Positions 40,401 through 50,284 of a DNA stretch of 64,000 nt are shown piece after piece; position 1 is the first letter of the stretch, and every line of letters begins with the position of its first letter. The translations under genes and the position numbers were made by a program. A model generated the notes under the pieces. That model searched no databases and was not told the origin of the DNA. It worked only from the letters and a program-made list of their open reading frames with translations. Source of the stretch: Acanthaster planci (taxonomy: Eukaryota; Echinodermata; Asteroidea; Valvatida; Acanthasteridae); contig NW_019091413.1 in the NCBI RefSeq assembly GCF_001949145.1, positions 417,639-481,638 of the forward strand, given 5' to 3'.

Positions 40401-43400
40401 GCAGTGGCATATCCAGTTTTTGGTGTGCGGGGGGCATATTCAGAATCGAATGTGGCTTCAGACTCATTCAACATGATGTTGGGGAGAAAAAATGAAAGCA
40501 CGGTCCCGACATTCTTGCTTTTAGTTGCTGGTGTTGTTTTCTTTGGAATTTGGTGCTGATATAATATATCAATTACTTTCTTTCCTTCTCACCTATAAAA
40601 TATTCTTTGTAAAAAAGGGGAGAGAAAAGGCTGTTGAGATAGGTTGCACCCCCCCGCTGGATATGCCACTGCAATTAAGGTTGCAGTGGTAGATGTTTTA
40701 AGTGAGTGGGTCTATTTATCAGTGGTAAACAGGAATCACTAGAGAGTGAACTGACACAATTTTGAGTTGGATTACGGCTGTTATGTTTAAAAGATCAATA
40801 TTAAAATCACCCATGATAAACAAATGTTATATTCTTTGTTGATATTTAAGAGAATGCTATGGCAGTCAGCGACAAATTTATTTACATTAAAGCTTGGTGA
40901 TTTATTTAATACGCCAACTATAATATTTTTACTCTGGCTACAAGGGAATTCAATAAACAGTGAATCATAGTTTGAACTGTTTAGTGTGAGGTCATTACGT
41001 TTAATGTAGGTAAGAGAGTTATGTGTCAACATTCTTTAAAAGGCTGGAATATAGGAAGGCCAGCAATTACTTTGAATACCAGACAACCAGAAGTTCATAC
41101 AAGATTTTACTAAGAAGAGAAGTCTTACATGACAAGTGGCTGGTATTCAACATGAATGCTGGCTTTCCTATATCCCAGGCAGGTGAAGGACAAGCAAACT
41201 ACTACCAAGTGACCAGATGGGAGAGCGGTATAGTTGATACATCCCGCGCATCAATTTTCGCTTGATCCAGAGCAAAATGTTCTGCCAGCGGTAAACACTT
41301 CAGCGTACCCTTTATAATGTTTCTGTGTTCCATGGTATCCCTACCCCAATACTCACAGACAACCCACAACACTGCTTCATGCCTGCATGCCTCGACCCCT
41401 GTGATATCATGCCGACTCTCCAAAAAAAAAAAAACAAATGCAGTAATACTTTTAAAAAGACGCGCACCTACATTCTTTACCAAGCCAGGTCTCCCACCCA
41501 CTGTGAACAAGTCAGGGACAATACATGTACTGCGAACGTGACAAGGCGTACCATCTATTGGCCACATGCTGAAAGGGTGAATTATCGCACGGTTGATTGC
41601 CATTAAAGTTTCACAAAGAAGAGTGTAAATACATTACATTCATTGACTCCAGTAGAAAGCAAGTATTTTTCCATTTAGTAAAAGTAATTAAGTTTTCCAT
41701 GATTAAGTCCCCTGGTAGGTTTTCAGGCAGTTGCCCGGCAACAAGATGCCCTCTTGCAGACAGCTGTTTAATCACGAGTAAATGGTTGAAGTGAATGGAG
41801 AGGACGCCCGACCAAGCCAAGAGGCAAAGCAAACCCGTTCAGGAAGCCGTGGAGTCTCATAGTGCCACCTGTATTTGTTCAACGTGCTGTTATGTATTTC
41901 GATATGTTGCATAGATAATTAAACTAGGGTAAAGAGGGTTCGACTGCGTACTGTATTAAACGTATCTATAAATAATTACTTCGTACATGTAGTTATAAAG
42001 GAATCCAAGCTATGTTTCGGTTGTTCTCGGAACGGTTCTTAAAAATGGAAACCAACAAAACAAAAAAACAATCACCACAGTAAGTCATGAACTTGCAAGA
42101 AACCCGGAGTGAGTTATGTGTGCACGATGGAATGCCTAAAACAGACTAACCACCAGTCTTGGTTTATGTCTAAAATATGCAGTAACTGTTGAACCAAATG
42201 CAAACGTCTTGTGGAGATTTTCAAGTATTCCCATTGCAGACCAATAACTAAACTGAAAAGTGGCAACAGTGATCAATGCTCTCATTTTAAATACACCTTT
42301 TTCAGGTGTTTGGCACGCAAATCAGTCTAAATGTTATATTATCATTTTAATCAGCGTCTATTCATTTTATTGGTAGCTAACCACGGTTTCACGAGGGTAA
42401 ATTCCATCTAAAGTTTATCAGCTAAACGTAGAAAAGGTAGTCTTGAAGTGTGACGCCATTTTGAAAATAACTCCACTACAAGAAATAATCAATTTTGAGG
42501 GTCTAATTTCCCCATAATTTCAAAGAAATAGAACAGAACTTCTGCTTGTGCGGCAGCACCGTGTGTTGGGACGGATAATTCATTACGAGTGATTAACAAT
42601 CCATTCGTGATACGATGGGGATTTATTCAGGTGTTGTATTATACATATATTTCCCATGCACATACATAGAACTAATTCGATATCAATTATTATTCAGGAT
42701 GTTAGTTTCATCTTATTGCAGTATACATTTTTAAACAGTTTTAAAAACGGTTTAGGGGAAGGTACCCTGCTGTATTATGGGTAGCATCTTCATTGTGTAA
42801 TAGCAATCGATGATGACCAACTGTCCAGATTCGCTGTTTATTCAAGATTCCTGCAGATAATGGATTCACTTAATGCCATCAAAGTACTATGCGACTGAAT
42901 ACACAGTGTTCGGACAACCTTTGTGGGAACACCATGCGTATATACAAGATGCAATTCCATATCGAGAGAAGCAATAGCTTAGGGAGGGAGGGCAGATGTA
43001 TGCACTCAAAAATTCTTCCCGAAAAATAATTCAAGGACAGATGCTATGAGATAGCATCTCCCACGGATTTCGCCATTAAATTTATCTCTGACCAAACCAA
43101 AACCAAAACTCACAAACTGAGAGATACATTTTTGGAGTTTTGGTTCAGTTCGGTTTGGTATGATTTGGTTTAGGCTGAGCCTTTGCGCTTGACTGACATG
43201 TTATGGAACTGTTTTCTTTGCTTGTGTGTTTTCTGGGGGAATGTAATTCTCAAGTCGATTACATTTTTGTTTTATTGGCAGACCTAGCAGTATGCATGGT
43301 AAAATATCTCTCCTCAAAACAGACAGAAAAATGAGAATAAAATTTAATTCCCTTGGAAATAAGGGGAAACGAGAGCCATCGAGCATCATTGCTCCCTCCT

Positions 43401-46400
43401 CAGTTTTTGCAGACTCTTCAGGAAAAACCCTCATTTTTATCTGGATTGTTCTGTTCTTCTTGCTGAAACATATAACGTTCATATAAAAGGAATGAGCATC
43501 ACGCAATGTCCCGAATCTCTCTAAATTTGAATGTTTGTTGGTTTGGTTCCGCTTTTACAAATTTTGCTTTTCGTGACCTTCTCGACTAAAACCCTTTTTA
43601 CAGTCCATTTTTTTTGGGGGGGTGTTAATTTCCCAGTTCCCTTTTTTTCCTGCTGGACATTGGAATATCATCAGCTTCTGTTCTTTCCAAATATTAACCC
43701 CTTTCTATCTTTTCGTGAAACTGACTCTCAAGAGCTTAATTCAACCGAAGCGTTGAAACAGCTGTTACCACGGAGAAGAGTGAGACGGAATGTAGGCACA
43801 TATGACACAACGGTTTGCTAGAATCGTCTTAAGTGGTGGAAAACCCAAAATAAGATGGAGATGACTGTCGAGAGACACTTGGCAAATGTGTAATCTATAA
43901 AGAATCTCTTTTCATGGATAGTGGAGACATACACACTGACCAATTTTGTTTGATAGAAGAGAAGACAGGGCATTGTCGCATTATTTCTGTTCGTTTTCTC
44001 AAATCAGAAGAGTATAACAATGACTTACACAGACACGTCAGAGTGCTTTTCTGTAATATAGCACATTAGATCATAGCCGATTTTCGTCCGAAGAAGACCA
44101 AACCAGATGGCAACCTCTATCAAGTAATGAGTTTACAAGGAAATTGTATCATCAAGGAGTGAGTTTACAAGGAAATCGTATTATCACTGCGTTGACATAC
44201 CCTTGACGTGCCTTGCTCAGATTTCAAATTCTGTACATAACGCATATTTAATTTCTATTAATTTTACCCTTATTCTAGCAATGAAACTGTCTAACTGCAT
44301 GAGACGAGATATGAGCTGGTGCCAAACGGCAAACACTGCAAGCACATCATAACTTATTGTAAACTATGGCAAATGTTTCGTTCTAGAACGAAACGCTTCC
44401 TAAAGAATCCTTGTCTCGAGGAGGCCAATTCAAGATGTCTATCACCATTTCTAATGAGAAAGTTAGTAGTGAGTTTTCTAAGTAGTGAGGTTGATACATT
44501 ATGCGTTATTACTCTTTCTTGGTTCAAGAATATAAGAATATGAATTTAAAAGCCACACTGGATGGGTGTATCAAATTAGAGAGTACAACCAATTTTTGGT
44601 CTGAAATGTAGGCTGCTGGGTTGTGGCATAAGCGTAATTTATTAGAAAATTGTCCGAAAATACCCTCTATTAATCAACGGCCTTGTCTTTTCAATCCTCA
44701 CAAGCGACTTAAACACCCATTCCAAGTTGTTCACATGTTACTAACTTACTAGAGGCCTCATCCCCGTTTCTTGACAGCTTGATCTTCTCCTGCATTTGCT
44801 GTTTTCCTTGGTCACGCCGCAAACACCTTTATATTTCACAATCAAGTATGTAGGCAACTGAATGTGAATCAGCAAACGTTCAATTTTTCCCACAAGTATC
44901 CTCCTAATCTTCCCAAGTTTCAATAACTTTCATCTTCAAAGCCAGAAAATAAAGACCTAAATTATTTCATTTCTTTCTGTCTTTGTATAGCTTGTGTTTG
45001 CGTTCTTCACTTCTTTATTATAAGAAAACAGCATCCATTAATTTCGGCGAATAGTCCCCCTTTAAAGAGACACGACTCTTATTGGATTTTGTCTTTTCTT
45101 TATTGTACGCCAGAAAGATCAAAAGTTCAATTCGTTCGCCACAGAGGCAGCGTCATCCAATACCAAATCTACGCGGAAACTGCAGCTTACGTCTGGCTTT
45201 TAACGAAATGTCAATGTGAATGACTTGAAAGTTAAAAGGAAACTTCAATCTACAGTGGGAAAATTAAAAAAGGTCATTCTCTTCCCCAACAATGCGGGCG
45301 ATTCAATGAAGCGTATGAATATCACACAGATGTCGTTAGAAAAAAACTAATTAGTAAGACTCCAAAAATATTAAATTTTTGCATAAATTAAAATGTCCTT
45401 TCACAAAATCCCTGTAGTGCCATCAGGTATATACTTTCAAAAAGTGAATTGCATTTTCCGAAGTCTGTTTTATGAGATATATTTTTCCTAACTTCGTTTT
45501 TACGGGATAATTGTTTTCACAAATTAGTTTGTACGAGTTACATTTTCTCCAGTTCGTTATTATTAGATGTATTATTTGAAACATGGTATCTATTTTTTAA
45601 ACAAATCGTTTTATGAGATGTATTTCAAGAAGTATGTTTTTAAAAGATATAAAAATCAAACTTTTCATTTCTTGAAAATTAACTTGGAAAAAATATAAAA
45701 TAAAAACAAAGTTAATCTGCAAGCACTGGCAAAATCATCATAAAATAAGACATAACCTTGAAACTGCAATAAAAACTTCATACGTCCATTCGCATTTTCA
45801 AATAGGCATTCATAATAACAACACAGTAGAAGTATCATGTATCCTGTAGCAATGAAGGATAGGGCCTCCCCCCCCAAAAAAAGTCTCCAGTTTCTGGTAA
45901 GGGGCTGACTCCAAAAGTGGCGCTGCAACGCGGCCTGTCCTCTCTTTTTTTTCACCCAGGAAATGATTTTCAGCGTTTTCAGCTTGTAAATGAACACAGG
46001 ACATAAGACCACGTCGTTGGTAAGGTTCCCAGATGTAAGGCCGTGTCCCAATTAATTGGCTACGGCCAGAAATTACGCACAACTCTATGGGAACTGGCCG
46101 CGGCTCCTATCACAGACTCGTGTGTAATTTCAAGCTGCAGCCAACTATTCGGACACGGCCTTAATGTATCATACGCAAATCACGTCATCTGAAAAAGAGT
46201 GCTTGACTAAAATTTAATATATGGGTGCTATAGGCCTTGAGGGATACTACTCCAAAGCACCCCATACATATTATTTTTTTTTTAATTAGGCAGTAACAGG
46301 ATTCCAGTCTATCAAGCAAGTTTGCCAGCTTTTGGACATCGTATTATACCAAATACACTTTTTTATTTTGCCGACCCGCAGGTCTACGGTGACGCGCGCG

Positions 46401-49400
46401 CTGACCAGAAACCGGAGACTTTTTTGGCCTGTCATGTCGGCTGCATTGTACCGTCACATGATCACATGTATTGTTTTCAAACACTACTGTGATTTCCCGC
46501 GATTTTTCAGCTCAATGCTTTATGCCAATGTTTTCACTACACTTTGTGGTACACTGTCCCTAGTTAACACGGATAAGTGTAATAGCCGAAAGTCTTCAGA
46601 TTGGAGTAGGAGTAGCAAATTATATCGAAACCTATATGGGGGTTAACCTCCAGCCTGCATTCTAGACATCTGCTAAAATACAATAATTACAATGTCTTTG
46701 AGACTGGTTTATGTCTTGTGAGAGTGACTTCAGAAATAATTAAACAAAAGCGTTTTCCCGGTTACAATTTTGACCAGCTCTTAAACTGATGCCTCTTCAC
46801 AACAAAGTGCAATGAAGTAAGAATTTGTGTACTTAATCAATTTTGGTTATCAGGTGAAAGTTAGAATATACCGATACATTATACCGAGCATTATTTCCCT
46901 GTCAAAAACTGTAAAAATTTATCGCCCAGTGGCTTCATTTTGATTTCTTGTTATTAAAATTTCTGAACGGGAGGGCAGCTGCATGTTATTTCCTTCGATT
47001 CTCGCATATCCTCCAAACATCTAGTCCAATTTCCCCGCAGGCGTCAAGAAGAATTCTCCCTTTGCTGGGGTGTAGCCTGCACTCCATATAAAAAAATCTG
47101 GAATAGCTGCACGTCCGCACCATTCGCCATAACGTCGCCTGGCTTAAAACCTGTGGTATGTTATTTGCAGCACACTTCCAAATCTGCCAAATTTACCGCC
47201 GCGAACACGTCACATTTTTTTGTGTTTACTGTTTTTACACTTTATGAAAGCCTATGGAATTGCAATTAAATAGAAACTTAAAAAACATTAAGCATAATTA
47301 TTATAATATTTTAATATAGGGCAATACCGAAGAAGAAAAAAATGTTCCTTTTTAATTATTGCCTATAGGGCCTAATATATACTAATTCAACCTACAGACA
47401 CCTACAGCCTATACTAAGTCGACCTACAGACACCCCAGGACTTGAAAAGATCAAAAGATCACTGAAAACAAGCACCTTTTGCAATAAAAATGATTTAAAA
47501 TGTACACAATATACACACAATGACATCGAAGAAAGGTTCCCTTTGTCTACAGTATGTTTTTCAAACATCCGTTGCTTTTAATGTTGGTGGTCACTCTAAT
47601 GCTCTTTTTGAGTTTCTGGTCTTCGAAATAAAACGAATGTCTACAATGTTACAAGAAAAATAGTTATAAATGCAAAGTTGCCGGTTTTCATCACCTTTTA
47701 CATATTTCTTTTTAACCAAATACAAGTAATTTCCAGTCAAATAATTCAGACCAACCCATAAATGAAGCTAAAATGAAACGCGATCCATATATCGGAATAT
47801 ACTCAAAAGTCTACTACATGTATTGTGGTAACAGTTATACGGCCTTGACTTATGTTACTCCCGAGTTCATTTTTTCCCAGTAGACTCGGATAACGCACAG
47901 AATGAAACTATCATAAAAAGACATCTTTACAGTTGATGTCCGAAAGTTACATAGACAGCGATCCCACATGACAGTCCATTGTTTAACAATGCCTGATGTT
48001 TACATTTGAGAACACTGTGTCAATTTTGATAATTCTGTGAATTGTTTTGATATATATGTGATCGACAAATCTACTGCGCTGTTGGGAGGGGATATTGAAA
48101 AAAGGGGGTGTAAAGCAAAGTGCTGGGCTAATTCAAAATCTGGGATCATTGGATCACACTGTACATCAGCCTAACGCAGAGTCAACCTTTTCAACTTCAA
48201 TGTTGCTATTTTGTGTGCTTTACCATGACCTGGCTGGTCAGCTTGTGGCTTTAGGTCTAGTGTTTCTCTGAATGAAACATCGTTACTTCTTGAAGAGAAG
48301 AACCTTTGTTTTCACTGCAAACATGTTTTTTTTTTTTTGTTCACAGGGCAGATCGACCAATCAAACTTGAGTAACACCCCCCCACACACTATTTCTGCAA
48401 AAACAGCTATTTCGATTACAGTTTAAAAAGGGGGGGGGGTTCCACTGAACGAACTGAACTTAGCTGCACCATTTGTTTTCTAGTATGTCGTTTGGCACAG
48501 ATTTAACGACTAATGTTCCGTGCCAATGACCATTAATAGGGCCTAATGGATGACGTTATTTATGATTTTACGACTACGTGTATAAAACAACTAATTTGGC
48601 AGCTTTAATTTAGAGACTTTAACCTGCAGGATTTATCTCATTTAGCTGTTTCCCTAAGCGTAGTAGGGAAAGGGTCGTCAGAATAAAACAGCACATGCTG
48701 TCAAGCCATGTTAATCTCTAAAAAATGGTTAGGCCTAACTATCATGTTCTCTTTCTTTACGCATTTTTTTGGAAAGGTGCTAAACAACAAGAGACAAGTT
48801 TACTGCATTTCATAATAATCCAAAGATACTGCAGCTGAGGTCAACAGGACATTAGGGGCCGGGAAGGTGAAATCGTGTATATAAACAGCTGCTTCAACTA
48901 GGCAAGTTTTAGGATGAAAAAAATTCATTCAATGATCGATTTCGATCATACAATCGATCAGCGGGTAGTGGATCGGAAAGTGCTACCTTTTAACACACAC
49001 ATCCTGTCCAATCAAGAACTGTCTTAACACCATGTGAAGGCTCGGAGCTTCCACCATGGCCAACCCTCAGAATGTCATTCACCTAACTCCATTATTAAAC
49101 TTGGTTGTTCTATGCTCAAGTTCCCCGGTTGTTATGCTGAACCTTGCGCTCAGATCATGACCGTATTCAAACATTCTGTTTTCCGCAGTATGTTTAGCCA
49201 CGGCAGTGAGTGATGAGTGAGCGTTCTAAACATGTATAGTCTCTTTTCTACTGGCCGCATTTCCTTCGTAAATACTGGGTCCGTGGCTGTGTATTTTATG
49301 AAGTAACTGAACATCTTTAATTTCGAATAAGACTGTGGAATAGGCCTACATACATGGGAAAACGAAATTTAACGCAGGAACACTTTTTAAAAGGGTGAAT

Positions 49401-49881
49401 ACTTTATACCAACTCCCAGTGGGAGACTTTACGAAGACCCAAGTGTTCAGTACCTAATGGCGTTCATTTCAATTCTAACGGTTTCTAATCACCCTCTCCG
49501 TTTTGTTCTATTTCCTATACGACTCACCTGAGAGTTCAGATAACGTAATCTTGACCTTGTCCTTGATCTGTCACGGTTTCCTTCAAGCGTGTGTCCCAAG
49601 TCAAAGCCTTGCAAGTCGCCCCCACTCATCGCTGCATCTATGCTTATATCTTCCCGCTTCGCCAAATTTTCAAGCTCATTGTATTCTTGTGGCTGTTCTT
49701 GCTCCAGAGATAGGCCCATATCTCCTTCAGGGCCCACATCTTCTTTCAACTTCTCTATTTGTTTCTCGGTATTAGGTACAATCTTGGTAAACTGGGCTTC
49801 GTCAGCACATAGCACCGATGCTAAAACACAGTAAGTAATAACTCCAATGAATAAACTCTGCCGATGAGAGAATAATGCCAT
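22329..49881 (-). CDS. Secreted CAP-EGF-ShKT multidomain protein, complete, 14 exons
   Basis: Fourteen minus-strand exons join without a phase error into 589 codons plus stop. Visible order: signal peptide (1-26), acidic then Arg-rich pro-region (27-118), CAP/SCP domain (about 140-300) with LHNSYRR, CIWAHGN, GHYTQ-VVW and CNYGPGGN motifs, Cys-rich hinge (about 300-328), EGF1 (329-359), ShKT1 (360-398), EGF2 (399-430), EGF3 (431-460), ShKT2 (461-498), Ala-rich linker (499-508), EGF4 (509-539), ShKT3 (540-580) and a short tail. CAP proteins are extracellular cysteine-rich folds found in CRISPs, GLIPR/PI15 and antigen-5. EGF and ShKT modules usually mediate binding or channel/protease contacts. 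In the CAP tetrad, H187, E224 and H243 are present but the usual Glu of GENL is Gln201 (GQNL). The precise role is unknown; an extracellular matrix, egg/sperm or secretion product would all fit. Confidence 0.9.
22999..23091 (-). CDS. CAP gene exon 13: EGF4
   Basis: 93 nt, phase 1-1, with acceptor ctag side at 23092-23093 and donor CAG/GTCAGT. Cysteine pattern C-x3-C-x10-C-x-C-x-C-x8-C, ending CPSGWHGEDC. Confidence 0.88.
23398..23427 (-). CDS. CAP gene exon 12: 30-nt alanine linker microexon
   Basis: Acceptor ttgttgcag and donor GAG/GTAACC bound a 30-nt exon in phase 1-1. It encodes NPVMSAAAAG between ShKT2 and EGF4. It contains no cysteine, so it works as a flexible spacer. Because it is symmetric it could be skipped without a frameshift. 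Confidence 0.75.
23937..24050 (-). CDS. CAP gene exon 11: ShKT2
   Basis: 114 nt, phase 1-1, acceptor cttttgacag, donor GCA/GTGAGT. It encodes CENTNKVLCHRGWYPNWC then YCQAMCGLC, a full six-cysteine ShKT with the GW...W aromatic pair. Confidence 0.9.
24537..24626 (-). CDS. CAP gene exon 10: EGF3
   Basis: 90 nt, phase 1-1, acceptor cactacag, donor GAG/GTGAGA. It encodes ECNIQCVHGSMDYDNC and CSCDDGWMGESC, with the C-x-C-x-C core shared by all EGFs of this gene. Reading through the donor stays open for about 23 more codons. Confidence 0.9.
25182..25277 (-). CDS. CAP gene exon 9: EGF2
   Basis: 96 nt, phase 1-1, acceptor cgtgacag, donor CAG/GTACCA. It encodes CGGPDCVNGGTKNPDTC then CDCIEPWSGASC. 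Confidence 0.88.
25791..25907 (-). CDS. CAP gene exon 8: ShKT1
   Basis: 117 nt, phase 1-1, acceptor taatcacag, donor GTG/GTAAGG. It encodes CNNTHPWCGNGWPKHWC then LCPALCGVC, the ShKT six-cysteine frame with GW..HW. Confidence 0.9.
26195..26280 (+). repeat. Dispersed repeat A, copy 1
   Basis: About 86 bp matching 27520-27607 at roughly 85-90 percent, from ACTGTTTTC to AGATGGATTTGAGC. It lies in intron 7 of the CAP gene. Confidence 0.8.
26449..26541 (-). CDS. CAP gene exon 7: EGF1
   Basis: 93 nt, phase 1-1, acceptor atgtattag, donor AAA/GTAAGC. It encodes CHLECQNGGNMNSDQC then CDCPPGWTGTLC, the best EGF match of the four. Confidence 0.9.
27456..27503 (+). repeat. Tandem repeat, 19-bp unit, about 2.5 copies
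   Basis: The unit CCTGTAACGCCTGCAATCG is repeated with one change (GTAATCG) and then broken off in CCTGTTACG. Confidence 0.8.
27520..27700 (+). repeat. Dispersed repeats A (copy 2) and B (copy 1), adjacent
   Basis: 27520-27607 matches 26195-26280, and 27611-27700 matches 29442-29531 (shared CGTCCCTCTCCC/TTGTCCCTCTCCC, GCTCTTCAAA and GCAGTTTTTCAC). Both are in CAP gene introns. Confidence 0.75.
28312..29262 (-). mobile_element. LINE fragment lacking the reverse transcriptase core
   Basis: Minus-strand frames encode the linker that follows the endonuclease in L1/Tx1-like LINEs (SRWMEDGEKPSKYFFNLEKR, then SFYHKLYSF at about residue 75) and then pass at once into C-terminal sequence (FLEYGGVMKAIK). 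A second frame continues with RLIHRILGTNLFWSKIG and the zinc-knuckle-like CTFCNEEEETLIHLFCSC typical of the end of ORF2. The catalytic RT motifs that should lie between are absent, and the frame shifts at about 28,890. It is a dead copy in CAP gene intron 6. Confidence 0.8.
29442..29531 (+). repeat. Dispersed repeat B, copy 2
   Basis: About 90 bp matching 27611-27700. The LINE fragment lies between the two copies. Confidence 0.7.
29638..29667 (-). CDS. CAP gene exon 6: 30-nt hinge microexon
   Basis: Acceptor gttgatgtag and donor GCG/GTGAGT bound 30 nt in phase 1-1, encoding SECSLVDQGC. It follows the CAP domain hinge and adds two cysteines before EGF1. Confidence 0.75.
29908..29999 (-). CDS. 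CAP gene exon 5: end of CAP domain and Cys-rich hinge
   Basis: 92 nt, phase 2 to 1, acceptor tttggttcag, donor GTA/GTAAGT. It completes the CAP2 motif (GGNVNGHTPYQIGQPC) and gives the hinge SLCASGLGNCRNGLC. The junction restores YGPGGN exactly, which confirms the splice. Confidence 0.9.
30340..31200. mobile_element. Foldback-like element with subrepeats
   Basis: Left sequence (about 30350-30430: CATCAACATTTCTTTCGTTC, ACTCACTGGAAAACATTGTC) is inverted on the right (about 31115-31190: GACAGCGAGTAAACGAAAC, AAATGTTGACGCACG). Inside both arms the word TGTTGACA or its complement TGTCAACA/CATCAACA recurs every 50-100 bases. Long, internally repetitive arms are typical of Foldback-type DNA elements. 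No transposase frame is visible. It lies in CAP gene intron 4. Confidence 0.6.
32373..32497 (-). CDS. CAP gene exon 4: CAP core, second half
   Basis: 125 nt, phase 0 to 2, acceptor ccttctctag, donor TGG/GTGGGT. It encodes VVWAHTNKIGCALQLC and ends with DAHLLVCNYGPG. An alternative donor nine... bases later would give GPGW instead of GPGG; the first fits the family. Confidence 0.9.
34645..34884 (-). CDS. CAP gene exon 3: CAP core, first half
   Basis: 240 nt, phase 0-0, acceptor tttttcag after a long pyrimidine tract, donor CAG/GTAAGA. It encodes WDEDLATMASDYAKEC, WAHGN, HVGQNLAYS, HWFNEKKNYD and CGHYTQ. The aromatic WxxxL and the C-I-W-x-H block are typical CAP helices. Gln replaces the usual Glu in GENL. 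Confidence 0.95.
35880..36065. mobile_element. hAT-like MITE, degraded
   Basis: CAATGGCATATCCAACCGGG on the left and ATAGATACGCCACTG on the right are inverted relatives of the CAGTGGCATATCCAG end seen at 40402. The right end is duplicated (GATACGCCACT twice). I saw no clear target duplication. Confidence 0.5.
37378..37521 (-). CDS. CAP gene exon 2: start of CAP domain
   Basis: 144 nt, phase 0-0, acceptor tctctgttttag, donor ATG/GTCAGT. It encodes a Gln-rich lead and the first CAP helix MIVGLHNSYRRTVPGPAANM, whose LHN..R motif is diagnostic. Confidence 0.92.
38950..41030 (-). mobile_element. Degenerate Jockey/CR1-type LINE (EN and RT)
   Basis: Reading the minus strand, the endonuclease part appears first (40787-41030, KNIIVGVLNKSPSFNVNKF, like IVGVIYRPP). 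Then come RT motifs: SDYR.VLVL with NYSTLMALID near 39.34-39.52 kb, GIFLDLSKAFDTIN near 39.26-39.30 kb and CGVPPGYLLGPLLF near 39.08 kb (GVPQGS-LGPLLF), and a worn DDT-like TDTTIFIV near 38.98 kb. Frames are broken by many stops. It is an old copy, interrupted by the MITE at 40402-40671. Confidence 0.75.
40402..40671. mobile_element. hAT-type MITE with perfect 8-bp target duplication
   Basis: The 270-bp element begins CAGTGGCATATCCAG and ends with its exact reverse complement CTGGATATGCCACTG. It is flanked on both sides by CAATTAAG (40394-40401 and 40672-40679). This is a clean non-autonomous hAT insertion into an older LINE, between its endonuclease and RT parts. Confidence 0.9.
41044..41178. 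mobile_element. Hairpin MITE
   Basis: Left arm CTGGAATATAGGAAGGCCAG and right arm (inverted) CTGGGATATAGGAAAGCCAG match, and a second pair GAATACCAG/CTGGTATTC follows inward. The element is about 135 bp. Confidence 0.7.
44127..44190 (+). repeat. Tandem duplication, about 33-bp unit, two copies
   Basis: TGAGTTTACAAGGAAATTGT and TGAGTTTACAAGGAAATCGT are adjacent copies, each followed by ATTATCA/ATCATCA. Confidence 0.75.
45863..46429. mobile_element. MITE of the AAAGTCTCC family, copy 1 (host of another MITE)
   Basis: The left end AAAAAAAGTCTCCAGTTTCT matches, inverted, the right end AGAAACCGGAGACTTTTTT followed by GGCC. About 200 bp of its right half is an inverted copy of 51985-52265. It carries the smaller element 46036-46163 inside. 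Confidence 0.65.
46036..46163. mobile_element. MITE with AAGGCCGTGTCC ends and TA flanks
   Basis: TAAGGCCGTGTCC at the left is inverted as GGACACGGCCTTA at the right. TTGGCT..GGCC-type sequence and GAAATTAC/GTAATTTC pair further in. TA at both outer edges fits a TA target duplication (Tc1/mariner-like), but this is inference. Confidence 0.75.
49528..49881 (-). CDS. CAP gene exon 1: start codon, signal peptide, pro-region
   Basis: The ATG at 49879-49881 opens 118 codons that end at donor CAG/GTGAGT in phase 0. The first 26 residues have a basic/polar start and a hydrophobic core (LFIGVITYCVLASVLCA), a classical signal peptide. Next comes a Glu/Gln-rich segment with a KR dibasic at 75-76, then an Arg-rich stretch (NRDRSRTRSRLR). 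No cysteine follows the signal, so this part is outside the disulfide core and may be cleaved. The frame is open upstream, but no other in-frame ATG was seen nearby. Confidence 0.88.
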
Positions 49882-50276
49882 GATGGTCTGCTTCAAAGTC
49901 AGTCCTTTCTGCGAGGTTACAGTTCTAGACAGGTTTAGAGACCAGCAGGTGCCCAGCCGTGTTAGCCGGCAGCGCGCTGTGTGAGTTGTTTTTCTGACAA
50001 ACTCTGTGAAAAAAAACGTACGTGAAGTCGTGATGTGAGGACAGGCCGAAGAACGGTGAATAACTTAATGGCAGCGACGGTCACAATACCACGACTAGTC
50101 TGTCTTGAATCTGACGGCAGTAAACCTTCACGGCTTCCCCTTATTACAGGCAGATTTGATGGCTTCTGGAGTATTCCATTTTCTAATGGGTAGTACCTAC
50201 CGTCGAGGTACGTTGTGTAGGTATTTTTTGAAGGAACAGGATGCTGGAAAATCCGCTCAGTAAAAGCCGCACACTG

Positions 50277-50284
50277 CTTTTATA
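50277..50284 (-). promoter_or_regulatory. TATA box of CAP gene
   Basis: The minus strand reads ATATAAAAGCAGTGTGCGG here, a strong TATAAAAG. It is about 400 bp upstream of the ATG, predicting a start of transcription near 50,250 and a 5' leader of about 370 nt unless an intron lies in it. Confidence 0.5.

Larger units (their letters stand above)
37522..49527 (-). other. Intron 1 of CAP gene (12 kb)
   Basis: It separates the signal/pro-region exon from the CAP domain. It contains a degenerate LINE (38950-41030) with a nested hAT MITE, a hairpin MITE (41044-41178), a tandem duplication (44127-44190) and a nested pair of MITEs (45863-46429). No exon is supported in it. C-, G- and T-homopolymer runs occur near 37265, 48310-48440. 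Confidence 0.7.

Noticed and set aside
45665-46082. Open frames of 128 and 90 codons (minus)
   Set aside because: They run through two nested MITEs and encode no recognisable domain.
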